Of a stretch of 64,000 bases of DNA, positions 42,143 through 51,803 are shown one piece after another (within the stretch, counting starts at the first letter, position 1; each line of letters starts with the position of its first letter). A model generated the notes under the pieces. That model worked only from the letters and a program-made list of their open reading frames with translations. It made no database searches and was not told where the DNA came from. The position numbers and the translations under genes are program-made. This DNA is from DSXF01 sp964387495 (GTDB taxonomy: Bacteria > Chloroflexota > Anaerolineae > Anaerolineales > Villigracilaceae). Location of the stretch: NCBI GenBank assembly GCA_964387495.1, contig CAYLXB010000005.1, forward strand, positions 1-64,000, in the 5' to 3' direction.

Positions 42143-45082
42143 ATGTCCAATATATTTGTTTCCTATTCCCGTAAAGACCTTGACTATACCCACCGGATTG
42201 TGGATGCCCTGGCTGCAAAAGGCCTGGATATCTGGATCGACTGGGAAGATATTCCCAAGACTGTGGACTGGAAGAACGAAATCTTCCAGGGCATTGAAAA
42301 ATCCGAGGCGGTCATCTTCCTTGCCAGCCCGGACTCGATCCAGTCGGAAGTTTGCAATGAAGAAATCGCACATGCGGCTGACAACGGCAAACGCATCCTG
42401 CCGATCGTCATCCACCCCATCGATCCCCACATAACGCCCCCGGTGATTGCAAAACTGAACTGGATCTTCTGCCGTGAGGGTCAGGATGATCTGGATGCTG
42501 GTGTCCAGCAGACCTGGGATGCTCTGCATACAGATTTCGAATGGCTGAAGTACCATACAGCCCTGCAAGTCAAAGCCCTGGCCTGGGAACAATTGCAGGA
42601 CGCCAGCCGCCTGCTCAGGGGGAAGGAACTGCACGAAGCCGAAGGAGCACTGGCAAGTGCCGGCAGCGAAAAGGACCCCCAGCCCACCAGCCTGCAGCGC
42701 CAGTTCGTCCTGGCCAGCCAGAGGGATGAAAACCGGCGCAGGAACCGCACGGTAGCCCTCTCGATCCTGGCGGGCCTGATCATGGTAGCGTTGGGCATCT
42801 ACGGGCTGATCCAGGCCAACCTGGCCAATGAAAGGGCGCGGATCGCCCTGGCGCGCCAGTTGGTGGCCCAGGCCCAATCCACCAATGCGACCCGCAAATC
42901 AAATCAGCTTCTTGCGGTCCTGCTGGCGGCACGTTCCATGCAGATGGAATCCTCCAGCGAAGCGGCCCAGGTTCTGCTTGGCAGTTCCATCGTGCCCGCC
43001 CGCGCCAGCCTGACCCAGGATGGGACAATCAATTCGGTCAGTTTCAGCCCGGATGGGAAATATGTACTCTCCAGCGGAGGGAAAAGCCTGCGTCTGATGG
43101 AAGCCGCCGGCGGCAAAGAGGTTGCCAACATGCAGCAGGATGACACCGTATTTACCGCCGCCTTCAGCCCGGATGGCAGGTACATCGTCTCGGGAAGCCG
43201 GGATATGCTCGTCTGCGTCTGGGAGGCTGCCAGCGGGCAGAAACTGCACTGCCAGGAACAGGATGGCAGCGTAAATGCCGTGGCCTTCAGCCCGGACGGG
43301 AAATACGTGGCCGGAGGCGGCTACAAGACCATCCGCGTCTGGAAGACGGAGACCGGTACGGAAGTAGCCCGCATAAAGTTCAACACCGGGCCGGTCGCTG
43401 CACTGGCCTACAGCCATGACGGCAAATACCTAGCCTCCGGGGATGACGAAACCGCGCGCGTCTGGGACGCCTCCACCGGCCAGGAAATTGCCCGCCGGAA
43501 GTTCGGCGAGCCGGTGCCATCCGTTGCCTTCAGCCCGGATGGAAAATACGTTGTATCGGGCAATGACAACGATGTGCGCGTCTGGGAGGCTGCCACCGAG
43601 ACCGAAGTGGCTCACATGGTCCATGGCGGGGCCATTGACGCGGTTGCCTTCAGCCCGGATGGCAAATACGTACTCTCCGGGAGCATGGACAACAGCGTGC
43701 GCGTCTGGGATACGCTGACAGGGATCGAAGTTTCCCGCATGGACCAGGACGGCAGCATTTACGCCGTCGCCTTCAGCCCGGATGGCCTGCTGGCAGCATC
43801 CGGCGGAAACGACAATACTGCCCGCGTTTGGGAGGTGTCCACAGGGAAGGAACTTGCCAGCATGCCGCATGACAGCTGGGTGGGTGCCGTGGCATTCAGC
43901 CCAGACAGCAAATATGTGGTCTCCGGCAGTGACGACCATACCGTGCGGGTCTGGCAGGTGCAGGCCGTGCCGGAGGTTGCCCGCCTGAACCAGGATAACA
44001 TCGTCTTCTCGGCCAATTTCAGCCCGGACGGCAAATATGTCGTCACCGGGAGCCGCAATAAAACAGCCCGCGTCTGGGAAGTGGACAGCGGCCTGGAAAT
44101 TTCCAGCATGGTGCACCGGAATGACATCAGCACCACCGCTTTCAGCCCGGATGGAAAATACGTGGTTTCCGGCAGTGATGACAATACCGCCCGTGTTTGG
44201 GAAGCAGGCACCGGGAAGGAAATTGCCCGCCTGCCCCACGGCGATCCGGTGAAGTCGGTTGCATTCAGCCGGGACGGGAGCCGCGTGCTGACCGCCGGCG
44301 AAGACCACTCCGTCCGCCTGTGGGAAGCGGCCACCGGCAAAGAGGTCCTGCGCATGTATCACGAAGATATCGTGAACACCGCCGTCTTCAGCCCGGACGG
44401 GAATTTGATCGTCTCGGGCAGTGACGATAAAACCGCCCGCATTTGGGATGCAACCGATGGCAAGGAACTGGCCAGGATGGTCCACGCCGGGGTGGTGCTG
44501 CCGGTCGCTTTCAGCCCGGATGGGAAAACCATCGTTTCGGGCGACAACAAAGTGGCTTACGTCTGGAATGCAGCCGACGGGACGCTGATCAACAGCCTTG
44601 TGCACAATGGCCCGGTCTACTCGGCCGTCTTCAGCCCGGACGGAGGGCGTGTGCTCACAGCCGGCGGCTACACCGCGGTGGTCTGGGACCCCTTCAGCGG
44701 GAAGGAGATCGCCCACATGACCCATGACGGGGTGGTAAACCCGGCGGCATTCAGCCCGGATGGGAAGTACGCCGTTTCAGGGGACGACAAGACCGCCCGC
44801 GTTTGGGACGCTGCCAGCGGCGTAGAACTTGCCCGGCTGACGCATGACAACTTGTTGAATTTCGTCGAGTTCAGCCCGGACGGCAGGTATGTGCTCTCGG
44901 GCGGCTACGACAAAACCGCCCGCGTCTGGCCCTGGCGCCCGGAGGATTTGATCGCGAATGCCTGCAAGAATCTACCGCGCAACCTGACCCCGGACGAGTG
45001 GCGGCAGTACCTGGGTGAAGCGCCTTACGAGGCAATCTGCCCCGGCCTGCCGTCCGTACTGCAGCCAGCGGCAACTCCTTAG
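42143..45082 (+). CDS. TIR domain - transmembrane - WD40 (16 repeats) protein
   Basis: About 979 residues. TIR domain (~1-135) with start NIFVSYSRKD, the conserved IWIDWEDI, and catalytic-type Glu74 in VCNEEIAHA; many bacterial TIR domains cleave NAD+. A linker is followed by a membrane segment (~198-220), a helical ANERARIALARQL region that is usually a bridge before WD40 in cyanobacterial and chloroflexal proteins, and 16 WD40 repeats (each with FSPDGKYV followed by SG-like and VRVW) from ~285, enough for two propellers. No NACHT or other NTPase domain lies between, unlike many relatives. It could be a receptor that turns on the TIR domain, as in Thoeris-like or animal SARM1 systems; here that is inference. 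Confidence 0.93.
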   Translation: MSNIFVSYSRKDLDYTHRIVDALAAKGLDIWIDWEDIPKTVDWKNEIFQGIEKSEAVIFLASPDSIQSEVCNEEIAHAADNGKRILPIVIHPIDPHITPPVIAKLNWIFCREGQDDLDAGVQQTWDALHTDFEWLKYHTALQVKALAWEQLQDASRLLRGKELHEAEGALASAGSEKDPQPTSLQRQFVLASQRDENRRRNRTVALSILAGLIMVALGIYGLIQANLANERARIALARQLVAQAQSTNATRKSNQLLAVLLAARSMQMESSSEAAQVLLGSSIVPARASLTQDGTINSVSFSPDGKYVLSSGGKSLRLMEAAGGKEVANMQQDDTVFTAAFSPDGRYIVSGSRDMLVCVWEAASGQKLHCQEQDGSVNAVAFSPDGKYVAGGGYKTIRVWKTETGTEVARIKFNTGPVAALAYSHDGKYLASGDDETARVWDASTGQEIARRKFGEPVPSVAFSPDGKYVVSGNDNDVRVWEAATETEVAHMVHGGAIDAVAFSPDGKYVLSGSMDNSVRVWDTLTGIEVSRMDQDGSIYAVAFSPDGLLAASGGNDNTARVWEVSTGKELASMPHDSWVGAVAFSPDSKYVVSGSDDHTVRVWQVQAVPEVARLNQDNIVFSANFSPDGKYVVTGSRNKTARVWEVDSGLEISSMVHRNDISTTAFSPDGKYVVSGSDDNTARVWEAGTGKEIARLPHGDPVKSVAFSRDGSRVLTAGEDHSVRLWEAATGKEVLRMYHEDIVNTAVFSPDGNLIVSGSDDKTARIWDATDGKELARMVHAGVVLPVAFSPDGKTIVSGDNKVAYVWNAADGTLINSLVHNGPVYSAVFSPDGGRVLTAGGYTAVVWDPFSGKEIAHMTHDGVVNPAAFSPDGKYAVSGDDKTARVWDAASGVELARLTHDNLLNFVEFSPDGRYVLSGGYDKTARVWPWRPEDLIANACKNLPRNLTPDEWRQYLGEAPYEAICPGLPSVLQPAATP

Positions 45083-45155
45083 AAAAAAAATCCGGCGAGG
45101 GGGTGGGAAGAGGGAAGGGGATGGAATTGCCGCGGGGAACAGCGCGGCGCTGTCA

Positions 45156-45184
45156 TTGAATCCTGCTTTCATCCGTTATATACT
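45156..45184 (+). promoter_or_regulatory. Promoter for the exported LTD-MBL protein
   Basis: TTGAAT (45156-45161) and TATACT (45179-45184) are separated by 17 bp. The start at 45241 follows with a GGGAGGG ribosome site. Confidence 0.65.
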
Positions 45185-45240
45185 ACAGGGGGGATAAAAA
45201 TGTTTTTTTCGATATCCAACATTTCCCACGGGAGGGTGAA

Positions 45241-47400
45241 ATGGATATTTCAATTCGAACTTCCAGAATCACCGCAGCCAGCCTCATCCTTATGCTGGTT
45301 CTCGCCAGCCAGCCGCGCCCGGCACAGGCCGCCGGCATCTGCGCCCTCTCCCCAGGGCAGGTCCTGATCAACGAAATCTTCCCCAGCCCATCTTCCTCCA
45401 ACCCAGAATGGATCGAACTGTTCAACAACACCTCCGGTGAGCTGAACCTCAGTTACTGCTACCTGGACGATATTGCGGGCGGAGGCAAGGCGCCGGTTCA
45501 GATTCCCGAGGGAAATATCATCCCGCCGAACGGGTTCTGGACCTTGGATTTCAACGATTACTTCAATAACACGGGGGACGATGTGCGCCTGCTCACGGAG
45601 GACGCCAGCACCGTCCTGGACAGCCACACCTACTCCGGCAGCGTTGCCCAAAACCACGCCCTGTACCGCATCACGGACGGCGGTACGTGGGCAACAGCAG
45701 CCACAACCTTCGCCACCAAGGGCGCCACGAACAGCGGCACCTGCGGCAGCGGCACCTGGACGGCTGGGAATCTCGAAATCCACCATATCAACATCGGACA
45801 AGGCGATGCGACCCTGATCGTGGGCCCCGGCGGGAAATCCCTGCTGTTCGACCTGGGAGAAAGCAGCCCGCTCTCCAGCGAAAAAGCCACCCTGGCCGGC
45901 AGCTACATCCAGACCGTACTCGGCTGCCGGAGGCTCGATTACGTGGTCATCTCCCACTTTCACCTCGACCACATTGGCGCCGTTGGCCACGGCGGCCTCT
46001 GGCACCTGGTGGAAGCCCAGGGCTTCTCGGTCGAAAAAAGCCTGTTCCGGGACTACGACACTTATCTCGGCAGCACCAGCAGCACTTTCGAAGACTGGAA
46101 AACCTACATCGAAGGCGACGGCCTGGCGAAACTCCATCCACTGACAGCCCTGGAAGGCACCAGCCAGGTGAACCTGGGCAGCGGGGTAAGCTTCAATATC
46201 CTCGCCGTGGATGGCAATGGGGCCCTCAAAGCCGGCAACTTTAGCGCCGACTCGACCCCGCCCTCCGAAAACGATTACAGCGTGGGAGCCCTGCTGAGTT
46301 ATGGCGATTTCGACGAATGGATCGGCGGGGACCTGGACGGCGAATTCAGCAGCGCCTCCGGCTACGCCTATCACGATATCGAACTGAGCGCCGCCCGTGA
46401 GATCGGGGATGTGGATGTTTACAAGGTCAATCACCATGCCAGTTCCCATTCCAGCAATTTCACGTTCGTCACCCAACTGGATCCTGAAATCTCGATCGTA
46501 ACCGTCGGAGACAGCAACCCCTACGGGCATCCCACCCAGGCCATCATGAACCGCCTGCTGGCGACCTCGACCGTTTACCTGACCGAGCGCGGGGACCCTG
46601 ATACGGAGATCGGAGCCGCGATCGTCGCCGGGGACATCGTCATCAAGACTGCGAATGGCAGCGGTTATACAGTCAACGGCACCGGCTACACCGCCACCGA
46701 GCCGGCCCGCACCGATGCGGACGGGGATGGTTACTTTGCCGAAGTCGATCCCGCCGACAACGATCCCTACAAAACCCCCGCCCCGAAAGGCGGCTGTGAT
46801 GCGGATTACCAGGTATGCTACACCGAACAGTTCTTCAGCGCCCGCTCGCAAGGGGCCAATGACGGCTGGGTGCTCGAATCGGCAGAAAGCAGCAACGCAG
46901 GCGGCACGTTGAACGCGGCGAACACCACCCTGCGCCTGGGGGATAATCCGGCCAAAAAGCAGTACCGCTCGATCCTCTCCTTCAGCACAGGCAGTCTGCC
47001 AAACAACGCTGTCCTCCTCAAGGTCGAACTCCACGTTCGGAAGCAGGGCATCACCGGCGGAGGCAACCCCCTGACCCTCTTCCAAGGATTCAGGGTGGAC
47101 GTCAAGAACGGCTTCTTCGGCTCTGCTGCCAGCCTGGCGGCCAGTGATTTCCAAGCGAAAGCAGGCAAGAGTTTTGGCCCCTTCAGCCCCACACCGGTCA
47201 ACGGCTGGTACATCCTTGACCTGACTGCCGCCAAGGGCTATGTCAACAAACTGGCGACCAACGGCGGCCTGACCCAGTTGCGCCTGCGCTTCACGCTGGA
47301 TGACAACAACAACGGGCTGGCGAATTACCTCAGCCTGTACAGCGGGAACGCATCCACCGGAAACCGGCCGCAGCTGGTTATCAAATACTATGTGCCGTAG
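45241..47400 (+). CDS. Exported lamin-tail / metallo-beta-lactamase / DNRLRE-like protein
   Basis: A 719-residue secreted protein. Signal peptide (~1-30); lamin-tail domain (~40-165) with VLINEIFPSPSSSNPEWIELFNN; metallo-beta-lactamase-fold domain (~175-440) of ComEC-like nuclease type, with HFHLDHIGAVGH (HxHxDH), an NHHASSHSS segment and HPTQ; a calcium-type DxDxDG stretch (TDADGDGYFAEVDPADNDPY) near residue 495; and a C-terminal beta domain (~540-719) of DNRLRE-like type that is shared with the next gene. It probably cleaves extracellular nucleic acid or similar phosphodiesters. The C-terminal domain may anchor or sort the protein. Confidence 0.88.
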   Translation: MDISIRTSRITAASLILMLVLASQPRPAQAAGICALSPGQVLINEIFPSPSSSNPEWIELFNNTSGELNLSYCYLDDIAGGGKAPVQIPEGNIIPPNGFWTLDFNDYFNNTGDDVRLLTEDASTVLDSHTYSGSVAQNHALYRITDGGTWATAATTFATKGATNSGTCGSGTWTAGNLEIHHINIGQGDATLIVGPGGKSLLFDLGESSPLSSEKATLAGSYIQTVLGCRRLDYVVISHFHLDHIGAVGHGGLWHLVEAQGFSVEKSLFRDYDTYLGSTSSTFEDWKTYIEGDGLAKLHPLTALEGTSQVNLGSGVSFNILAVDGNGALKAGNFSADSTPPSENDYSVGALLSYGDFDEWIGGDLDGEFSSASGYAYHDIELSAAREIGDVDVYKVNHHASSHSSNFTFVTQLDPEISIVTVGDSNPYGHPTQAIMNRLLATSTVYLTERGDPDTEIGAAIVAGDIVIKTANGSGYTVNGTGYTATEPARTDADGDGYFAEVDPADNDPYKTPAPKGGCDADYQVCYTEQFFSARSQGANDGWVLESAESSNAGGTLNAANTTLRLGDNPAKKQYRSILSFSTGSLPNNAVLLKVELHVRKQGITGGGNPLTLFQGFRVDVKNGFFGSAASLAASDFQAKAGKSFGPFSPTPVNGWYILDLTAAKGYVNKLATNGGLTQLRLRFTLDDNNNGLANYLSLYSGNASTGNRPQLVIKYYVP

Positions 47401-47713
47401 GGGCAGGATGGATTACGGAAGAAACCGGAGGTGAACCGCAGCCGGTTTTCGGTCAGACAGACAGCCTGGCAAGGTTGAAAGCCAGGCTATCTGTACATAA
47501 CAGATAACACTTGTATAAACTTTTCAAATTTGTAAAGTACGAAGTTTTCGATTTGCGCCATAATAATCATTGGGAAAGTGTCAGAATACTGCAGGGGATG
47601 AGCCGGAAAATGCCAAGCATTTTACACTTCCCCAGGTTCATTCATCAAAAGTGAGTGATACTTGAAAGCAGGCAACAACCGCCTGCAATGGTCAAACAGT
47701 CTGGAGGGCTTCC
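47401..47713. other. 313-base intergenic region
   Basis: AT-rich compared with its neighbours. It holds a hairpin AGCCTGGC (47463-47470) with GCCAGGCT (47481-47488) that could be a weak terminator for the upstream gene, and a small GCAGGC/GCCTGC hairpin (47668-47687) near the start of the next gene. No convincing promoter or riboswitch is seen. Confidence 0.4.
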
Positions 47714-50470
47714 ATGTTGACAAAAAGGTCAATCTCAAAAACGTTTTCAGCACTATTCGTTCTGATGCTGCTGCTTTCTCTCGCCGGCCACCCGCTTCCG
47801 GCACTGGCGCACACATCACCCGGCATCCCGGAATCCGCAGCCCGCAATACTGTGGGCGGCGCGGCGGTGATGTTCATCGAAAATGTCGGCCAGTTCGATG
47901 ACGGCGCCCGCTTCCAGGTGCGCGGCGGCAGTCACACTCTCTGGCTGGCAGAGGACGCGCTTTGGGTGACCGCCCTGAAACAATCCGGCTCCGGGCCATC
48001 CAGCGAGGAAAGCAACCGGGGCGACTCTGCCGGGCCGGAAGCCCTGATTTCAGGTGCCAACTTCAAACTTTCCTTCGTCAACGCCAATCCAAATCCAATC
48101 ATCGAACCCTACAACCGCCTGGAGACCGATACCTCCTACTTCATCGGGAGCGATCCGGCCTCCTGGCGGGCGGCTGTGCCCGTCTGGGGCGGCGTCCGCT
48201 ACAAAGACCTCTACCCCGGTCTCGACCTGGAAGTTACCAGCGAAAACGGGGAGGTGATTCAGCGCCTGGCAGCGCAGGCAGGCACCACCCCGGACCTGGC
48301 TGCGGTACGCCTGCGCATCGAGGGTGCAGACCGGCTGTCCCTGGAGGGTGGTCTTTTACGCCTCACGGCCGCGGACAGTGAATACGTTCTGCCCCTGCTG
48401 CAATTGGCGGCAGAGGCCGGCGCCGAACCGGCTGCGGCACAGCTACTTGGGAACCAGGTACTTGCACCCTTCGGGCGCCCACAGGCTGATGTGGCAGCCA
48501 CCAACCCGCAGTCCGGAACTGCCGATCTGCTCTACGCGACCTTCCTGGGAGGGACTTCCACCGACTCCGGCAACGACATATTCGTCAACTCTGCGGGTGA
48601 GATGTATATCGCGGGGGAAACCATTTCTTCCGACTTTCCTGCCACGCCCGGAGCTTTCAGCACGGGACTGAATGGCGAGTACGATGCTTTCGTGGCAAAG
48701 TTGAACGCAGACGGTACCGCGCTCTCCTATGCCACCTTCCTGGGAGGAAGCAGCATGGATCTGGGCTATGGCCTGGCTGTTGACTCCGGCGGCTCAGCTT
48801 ATATCACAGGTCATACCAGTTCTTCCAACTTTCCAGCAACACTTGGGGCATACGATACCAGCTTCAATGGCAGCAGCGACGCTTTCGTGGCAAAGTTAAA
48901 CGCCGCTGGTACTGCGCTCACTTATGCGACCTACCTGGGGGGGAGTGGATGGGACGCACAGTCCAGCATCGCCATCGACTCAGGCGGCGCGGCGTACATC
49001 AGCGGCAAGACTCAGTCCACCGACTTTCCTGTGACACTCGGAGCCTTCGATACGAGTGCCAACGGCTGGTACGATGCTTTCGTAGTGAAATTAAACGCAG
49101 ACGGTTCAGCACTCAGCTATGCCACGCTCCTGGGGGGAAACCAACAAGACACTGGCTATGCCATTGCCGTCGACTCCGGCGGCGCGGCCTACGTCACAGG
49201 TGAGACCTATTCTTCCGATTTTCCTGTTGTGTCCGGAGGCTTCGATACGAGCTTCGGCGGTATCACCGATGCCTTCCTGGTAAAGCTAAATGCCACCGGT
49301 TCCGGACTCACGTATGCCACCTACCTGGGGGGCAGTGACGAAGACACCAGCAAAGGCATCGTCATTGGCTCCGATGGCGCGGCCTATATCACGGGCCTTA
49401 CCACTTCTTCCGACTTTCCAGCCACAGCCGGGGCATACGATACAAGCCTCAATGGGGAACCGGACGCTTTCATAGGAAAGTTGAGTGCGGACGGCACGAC
49501 GCTCACCTATGCCACTTACCTGGGTGGAAATGACTTTGATATGGGCTATGACATTGGCCTTGACTCCAGCAGCGCGGTCTATATCACAGGCCTGACCAGC
49601 TCTTCCGATTTTCCCACCACCTTCGGGGCATACGATACAAGTTTCAACGGCGGTACTTACGATGCCTTCGTAGCCAAGTTGAACGCGGCCGGCACAGCGC
49701 TGGCTTATGCCACCTTCCTGGGGACAAGTGACGATGACCGGGGGCATGACCTGGCCCTCGACTCCGGCGGCGCGGCCTGTGTCACAGGCTTTACCGACTC
49801 TGCCGCCTTCCCCACCACAGCCGGGGCATACGATACGAGCTTCAATGGTTTTGGCGACGCAATCGTGATCAAACTCGATACCCCCCTGACGCAGATACAT
49901 TCACTGACATTCAAGTCCCTGGCTGCACAGGATGGCTGGGTTCTCGAAAAGAGCGAAGCCAGCACCCAGGGCGGCAGCCTGAATGCCACCACCAACACCC
50001 TGCGCCTGGGCGACGACGCGGCCCAGAAGCAATACCGCTCGATCTTGTCATTCAATACTTCCAGCCTGCCCAACACTGCCGTCATTACCAAGGTGACGCT
50101 CAAACTCAGAAAGCAGAGCGTCACCGGCGGCGGGGATCCGATCGTTACCTTCCAGGGCCTCAAGGCGGATGTCAAGCAAGGTTTCTTTGGTTTCGCATCC
50201 ACACTCACTGCGGGCGATTTTCAGGCCCAAGCGAGCAAGGCCTATGGCCCACTCACTGTCACCCTGGCCAACGGCTGGTACGGTGTCAATCTGACCACCG
50301 CGAAGGCCTACATCAACAAACTGGCGACCAATGGCGGGCTGACCCAGTTCCGCCTGCGCTTCACGCTGGATGATAACAACGATGCGGTTGCAAACTATTT
50401 GAGCCTGTACAGCGGGAATGCTTCCACAATCAGCCAGCCGCAGTTGATCATCGAGTATTACGTGCCGTAA
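47714..50470 (+). CDS. Exported SBBP beta-propeller-repeat protein with C-terminal DNRLRE-like domain
   Basis: A 918-residue secreted protein. Signal peptide (~1-35); an N-terminal domain (~50-260) of the type common before SBBP repeats, with ENVGQFDDGARFQVRG and GVRYKDLYPGLDLEV; seven SBBP repeats (YATFLGG-like motifs, each followed by SSDFPATxGAYDTSFNG and DAFVAKLNA) from ~270 to ~720; and a C-terminal domain (~735-918) very similar to that of the gene at 45241. Likely surface or extracellular; substrate binding unknown. Gap between the two genes is 313 bases. Confidence 0.88.
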   Translation: MLTKRSISKTFSALFVLMLLLSLAGHPLPALAHTSPGIPESAARNTVGGAAVMFIENVGQFDDGARFQVRGGSHTLWLAEDALWVTALKQSGSGPSSEESNRGDSAGPEALISGANFKLSFVNANPNPIIEPYNRLETDTSYFIGSDPASWRAAVPVWGGVRYKDLYPGLDLEVTSENGEVIQRLAAQAGTTPDLAAVRLRIEGADRLSLEGGLLRLTAADSEYVLPLLQLAAEAGAEPAAAQLLGNQVLAPFGRPQADVAATNPQSGTADLLYATFLGGTSTDSGNDIFVNSAGEMYIAGETISSDFPATPGAFSTGLNGEYDAFVAKLNADGTALSYATFLGGSSMDLGYGLAVDSGGSAYITGHTSSSNFPATLGAYDTSFNGSSDAFVAKLNAAGTALTYATYLGGSGWDAQSSIAIDSGGAAYISGKTQSTDFPVTLGAFDTSANGWYDAFVVKLNADGSALSYATLLGGNQQDTGYAIAVDSGGAAYVTGETYSSDFPVVSGGFDTSFGGITDAFLVKLNATGSGLTYATYLGGSDEDTSKGIVIGSDGAAYITGLTTSSDFPATAGAYDTSLNGEPDAFIGKLSADGTTLTYATYLGGNDFDMGYDIGLDSSSAVYITGLTSSSDFPTTFGAYDTSFNGGTYDAFVAKLNAAGTALAYATFLGTSDDDRGHDLALDSGGAACVTGFTDSAAFPTTAGAYDTSFNGFGDAIVIKLDTPLTQIHSLTFKSLAAQDGWVLEKSEASTQGGSLNATTNTLRLGDDAAQKQYRSILSFNTSSLPNTAVITKVTLKLRKQSVTGGGDPIVTFQGLKADVKQGFFGFASTLTAGDFQAQASKAYGPLTVTLANGWYGVNLTTAKAYINKLATNGGLTQFRLRFTLDDNNDAVANYLSLYSGNASTISQPQLIIEYYVP

Positions 50471-50516
50471 GAACGCACCCCTGGAAATACGGATCGCAAG
50501 CCGACCTCCTGCCATC

Positions 50517-50545
50517 GATGTCCGGTAGTCTGACTGCCGGACATC
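50517..50545. terminator. Hairpin between convergent SBBP and moeA genes
   Basis: A 12-bp stem, GATGTCCGGTAG (50517-50528) paired with CTGCCGGACATC (50534-50545), with one G-T pair and a 5-base loop. It stands between two convergent stops (50470 and 50549) and can serve both. Confidence 0.65.
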
Positions 50546-50548
50546 CCA

Positions 50549-51802
50549 CTATATCAATACCACTTCCACATCCTCCCCCGCGGCCAGGCCGGTCGCATCC
50601 GGGGGGATGCGGATCAAACCGTCGGCTGCCGCCAGGGAGAAGATCAGGTTGGACTTGGCGAAGACCGGCTCGGCCAGCCAGCCGCCTGCCGGCGAAGCAG
50701 CCAATTTCACCGCAACCCAATCCTCCCGCCCAGCCTGGGAGGCGATGTTGATGCCCAGGCGTGCCGGGACGGAGGGTTGGAATTTTTGCTCTTCCAGGCC
50801 GAGCAGGCGCCGGATGACCGGGACAACGAACAGGCGGGCAATCACCAGGGCGCTGACCGGGTTGCCGGGCAGGCCGATAACAGCCTTGCCATTACAGACA
50901 CCCAGGATGGTCGGCTTGCCGGGGCGCACGTTCACTCCATGCACAAGCACCCCCGGCTCCCCCAACGAGCGGATGACTTCCGCGGTCAGGTCCCGCGCCG
51001 AGGCCGAAGATCCCGCCGTCAGCACGAGCAAATCACAGCCGGCCAGGGTCTGCCGGGCAGCAACCTGCATGGTCTGAAAGTTGTCGGGCAGGATGCCGCC
51101 ACGGACTGCCTCACCGCCAGCCTCGTTCACCAGTGCGGACAGGGTGTAGGAATTGACATCCCGCACCTGTCCCGGGCGGGGCGTTTCCTGCGGCGGAACC
51201 ACCTCATCGCCGCTCGAAAGGATGCCCACCCGGATTCTTCCAGCTACACGCAACTCGGTAATGCCCAGCGCCATCAGCCCGCCGATCTCCGCCGGACGGA
51301 TACACCAGCCACGCGGCAGGACAACCTGTCCTTCTGACACATCCTCGCCAGCCTGGATGACGTTCTCGCCCACGGCCGCCGGGCGCGAGACCTCAATTTC
51401 CAAAACAGCGGCCGGGCCAGACGCAACCGACTGGGTGTACTCGAGCATAACGACCGCATCCGCACCTTGCGGCAGCATGCCGCCGGTGTGGATCAGGGCT
51501 GCCTGCGCGGGCTGCAGGGCAAACGCCGGGGAGGCTCCCATTGGTACCTCTCCAGCCAACCGGATATAAGCAGGCAGGGATTCACTGGCGCCGTAGGTAT
51601 CGGCTGCACGGACTGCATAACCATCCACAGCACTGCGCGCAAAAGACGGCAGGGGGTGCGGGGCACGCACATCTTCGGCGCACACCCGCCCCAAGGCTGC
51701 AAGAACATCCACAATTTCGGCAACGGCCACGGGCGCAGGCAGGGCATCCAGGAGACGGGCACGCGCCTCTTCAGGAGGCAGGAGGTGCAGGAATTCAGGC
51801 AT
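50549..51802 (-). CDS. moeA: Molybdopterin molybdenumtransferase MoeA (second copy)
   Basis: A 417-residue single-domain-type MoeA. Visible features: RSAVDGYAVRA near residue 55, GGMLPQGADAVVMLEYT, the segment TAGSSASARDLTAEVI and the LPGNPVSALV loop. It inserts molybdenum or tungsten into molybdopterin. It lacks the PBP-like extension of the copy at 40084, so the two may serve different metals or enzymes. Last gene of the SDR-CDF-UbiA-MoeA operon: it starts one base after the UbiA-like gene. Confidence 0.92.
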   Translation of the reverse strand: MPEFLHLLPPEEARARLLDALPAPVAVAEIVDVLAALGRVCAEDVRAPHPLPSFARSAVDGYAVRAADTYGASESLPAYIRLAGEVPMGASPAFALQPAQAALIHTGGMLPQGADAVVMLEYTQSVASGPAAVLEIEVSRPAAVGENVIQAGEDVSEGQVVLPRGWCIRPAEIGGLMALGITELRVAGRIRVGILSSGDEVVPPQETPRPGQVRDVNSYTLSALVNEAGGEAVRGGILPDNFQTMQVAARQTLAGCDLLVLTAGSSASARDLTAEVIRSLGEPGVLVHGVNVRPGKPTILGVCNGKAVIGLPGNPVSALVIARLFVVPVIRRLLGLEEQKFQPSVPARLGINIASQAGREDWVAVKLAASPAGGWLAEPVFAKSNLIFSLAAADGLIRIPPDATGLAAGEDVEVVLI

Positions 51803-51803
51803 G

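Noticed and set aside
43030..44930. Repeats of TTCAGCCCGGATGG at near-regular spacing
   Set aside because: These are the codons of the FSPDG motif in WD40 repeats, so they are protein repeats and not a DNA element.
45250..47154. 634-codon antisense open frame
   Set aside because: Opposite a well-supported exported protein; composition is a shadow of its codons and no motif is seen.
47401..47713. A riboswitch (c-di-GMP, cobalamin or similar) before the SBBP gene
   Set aside because: Only two small hairpins are seen and none of the conserved riboswitch cores can be found.
48530..49860. Repeated GGCGCGGC and TCTTCCGA(C/T)TTTCC segments
   Set aside because: They encode SBBP repeats of one protein; the period and frame match the amino-acid repeat.
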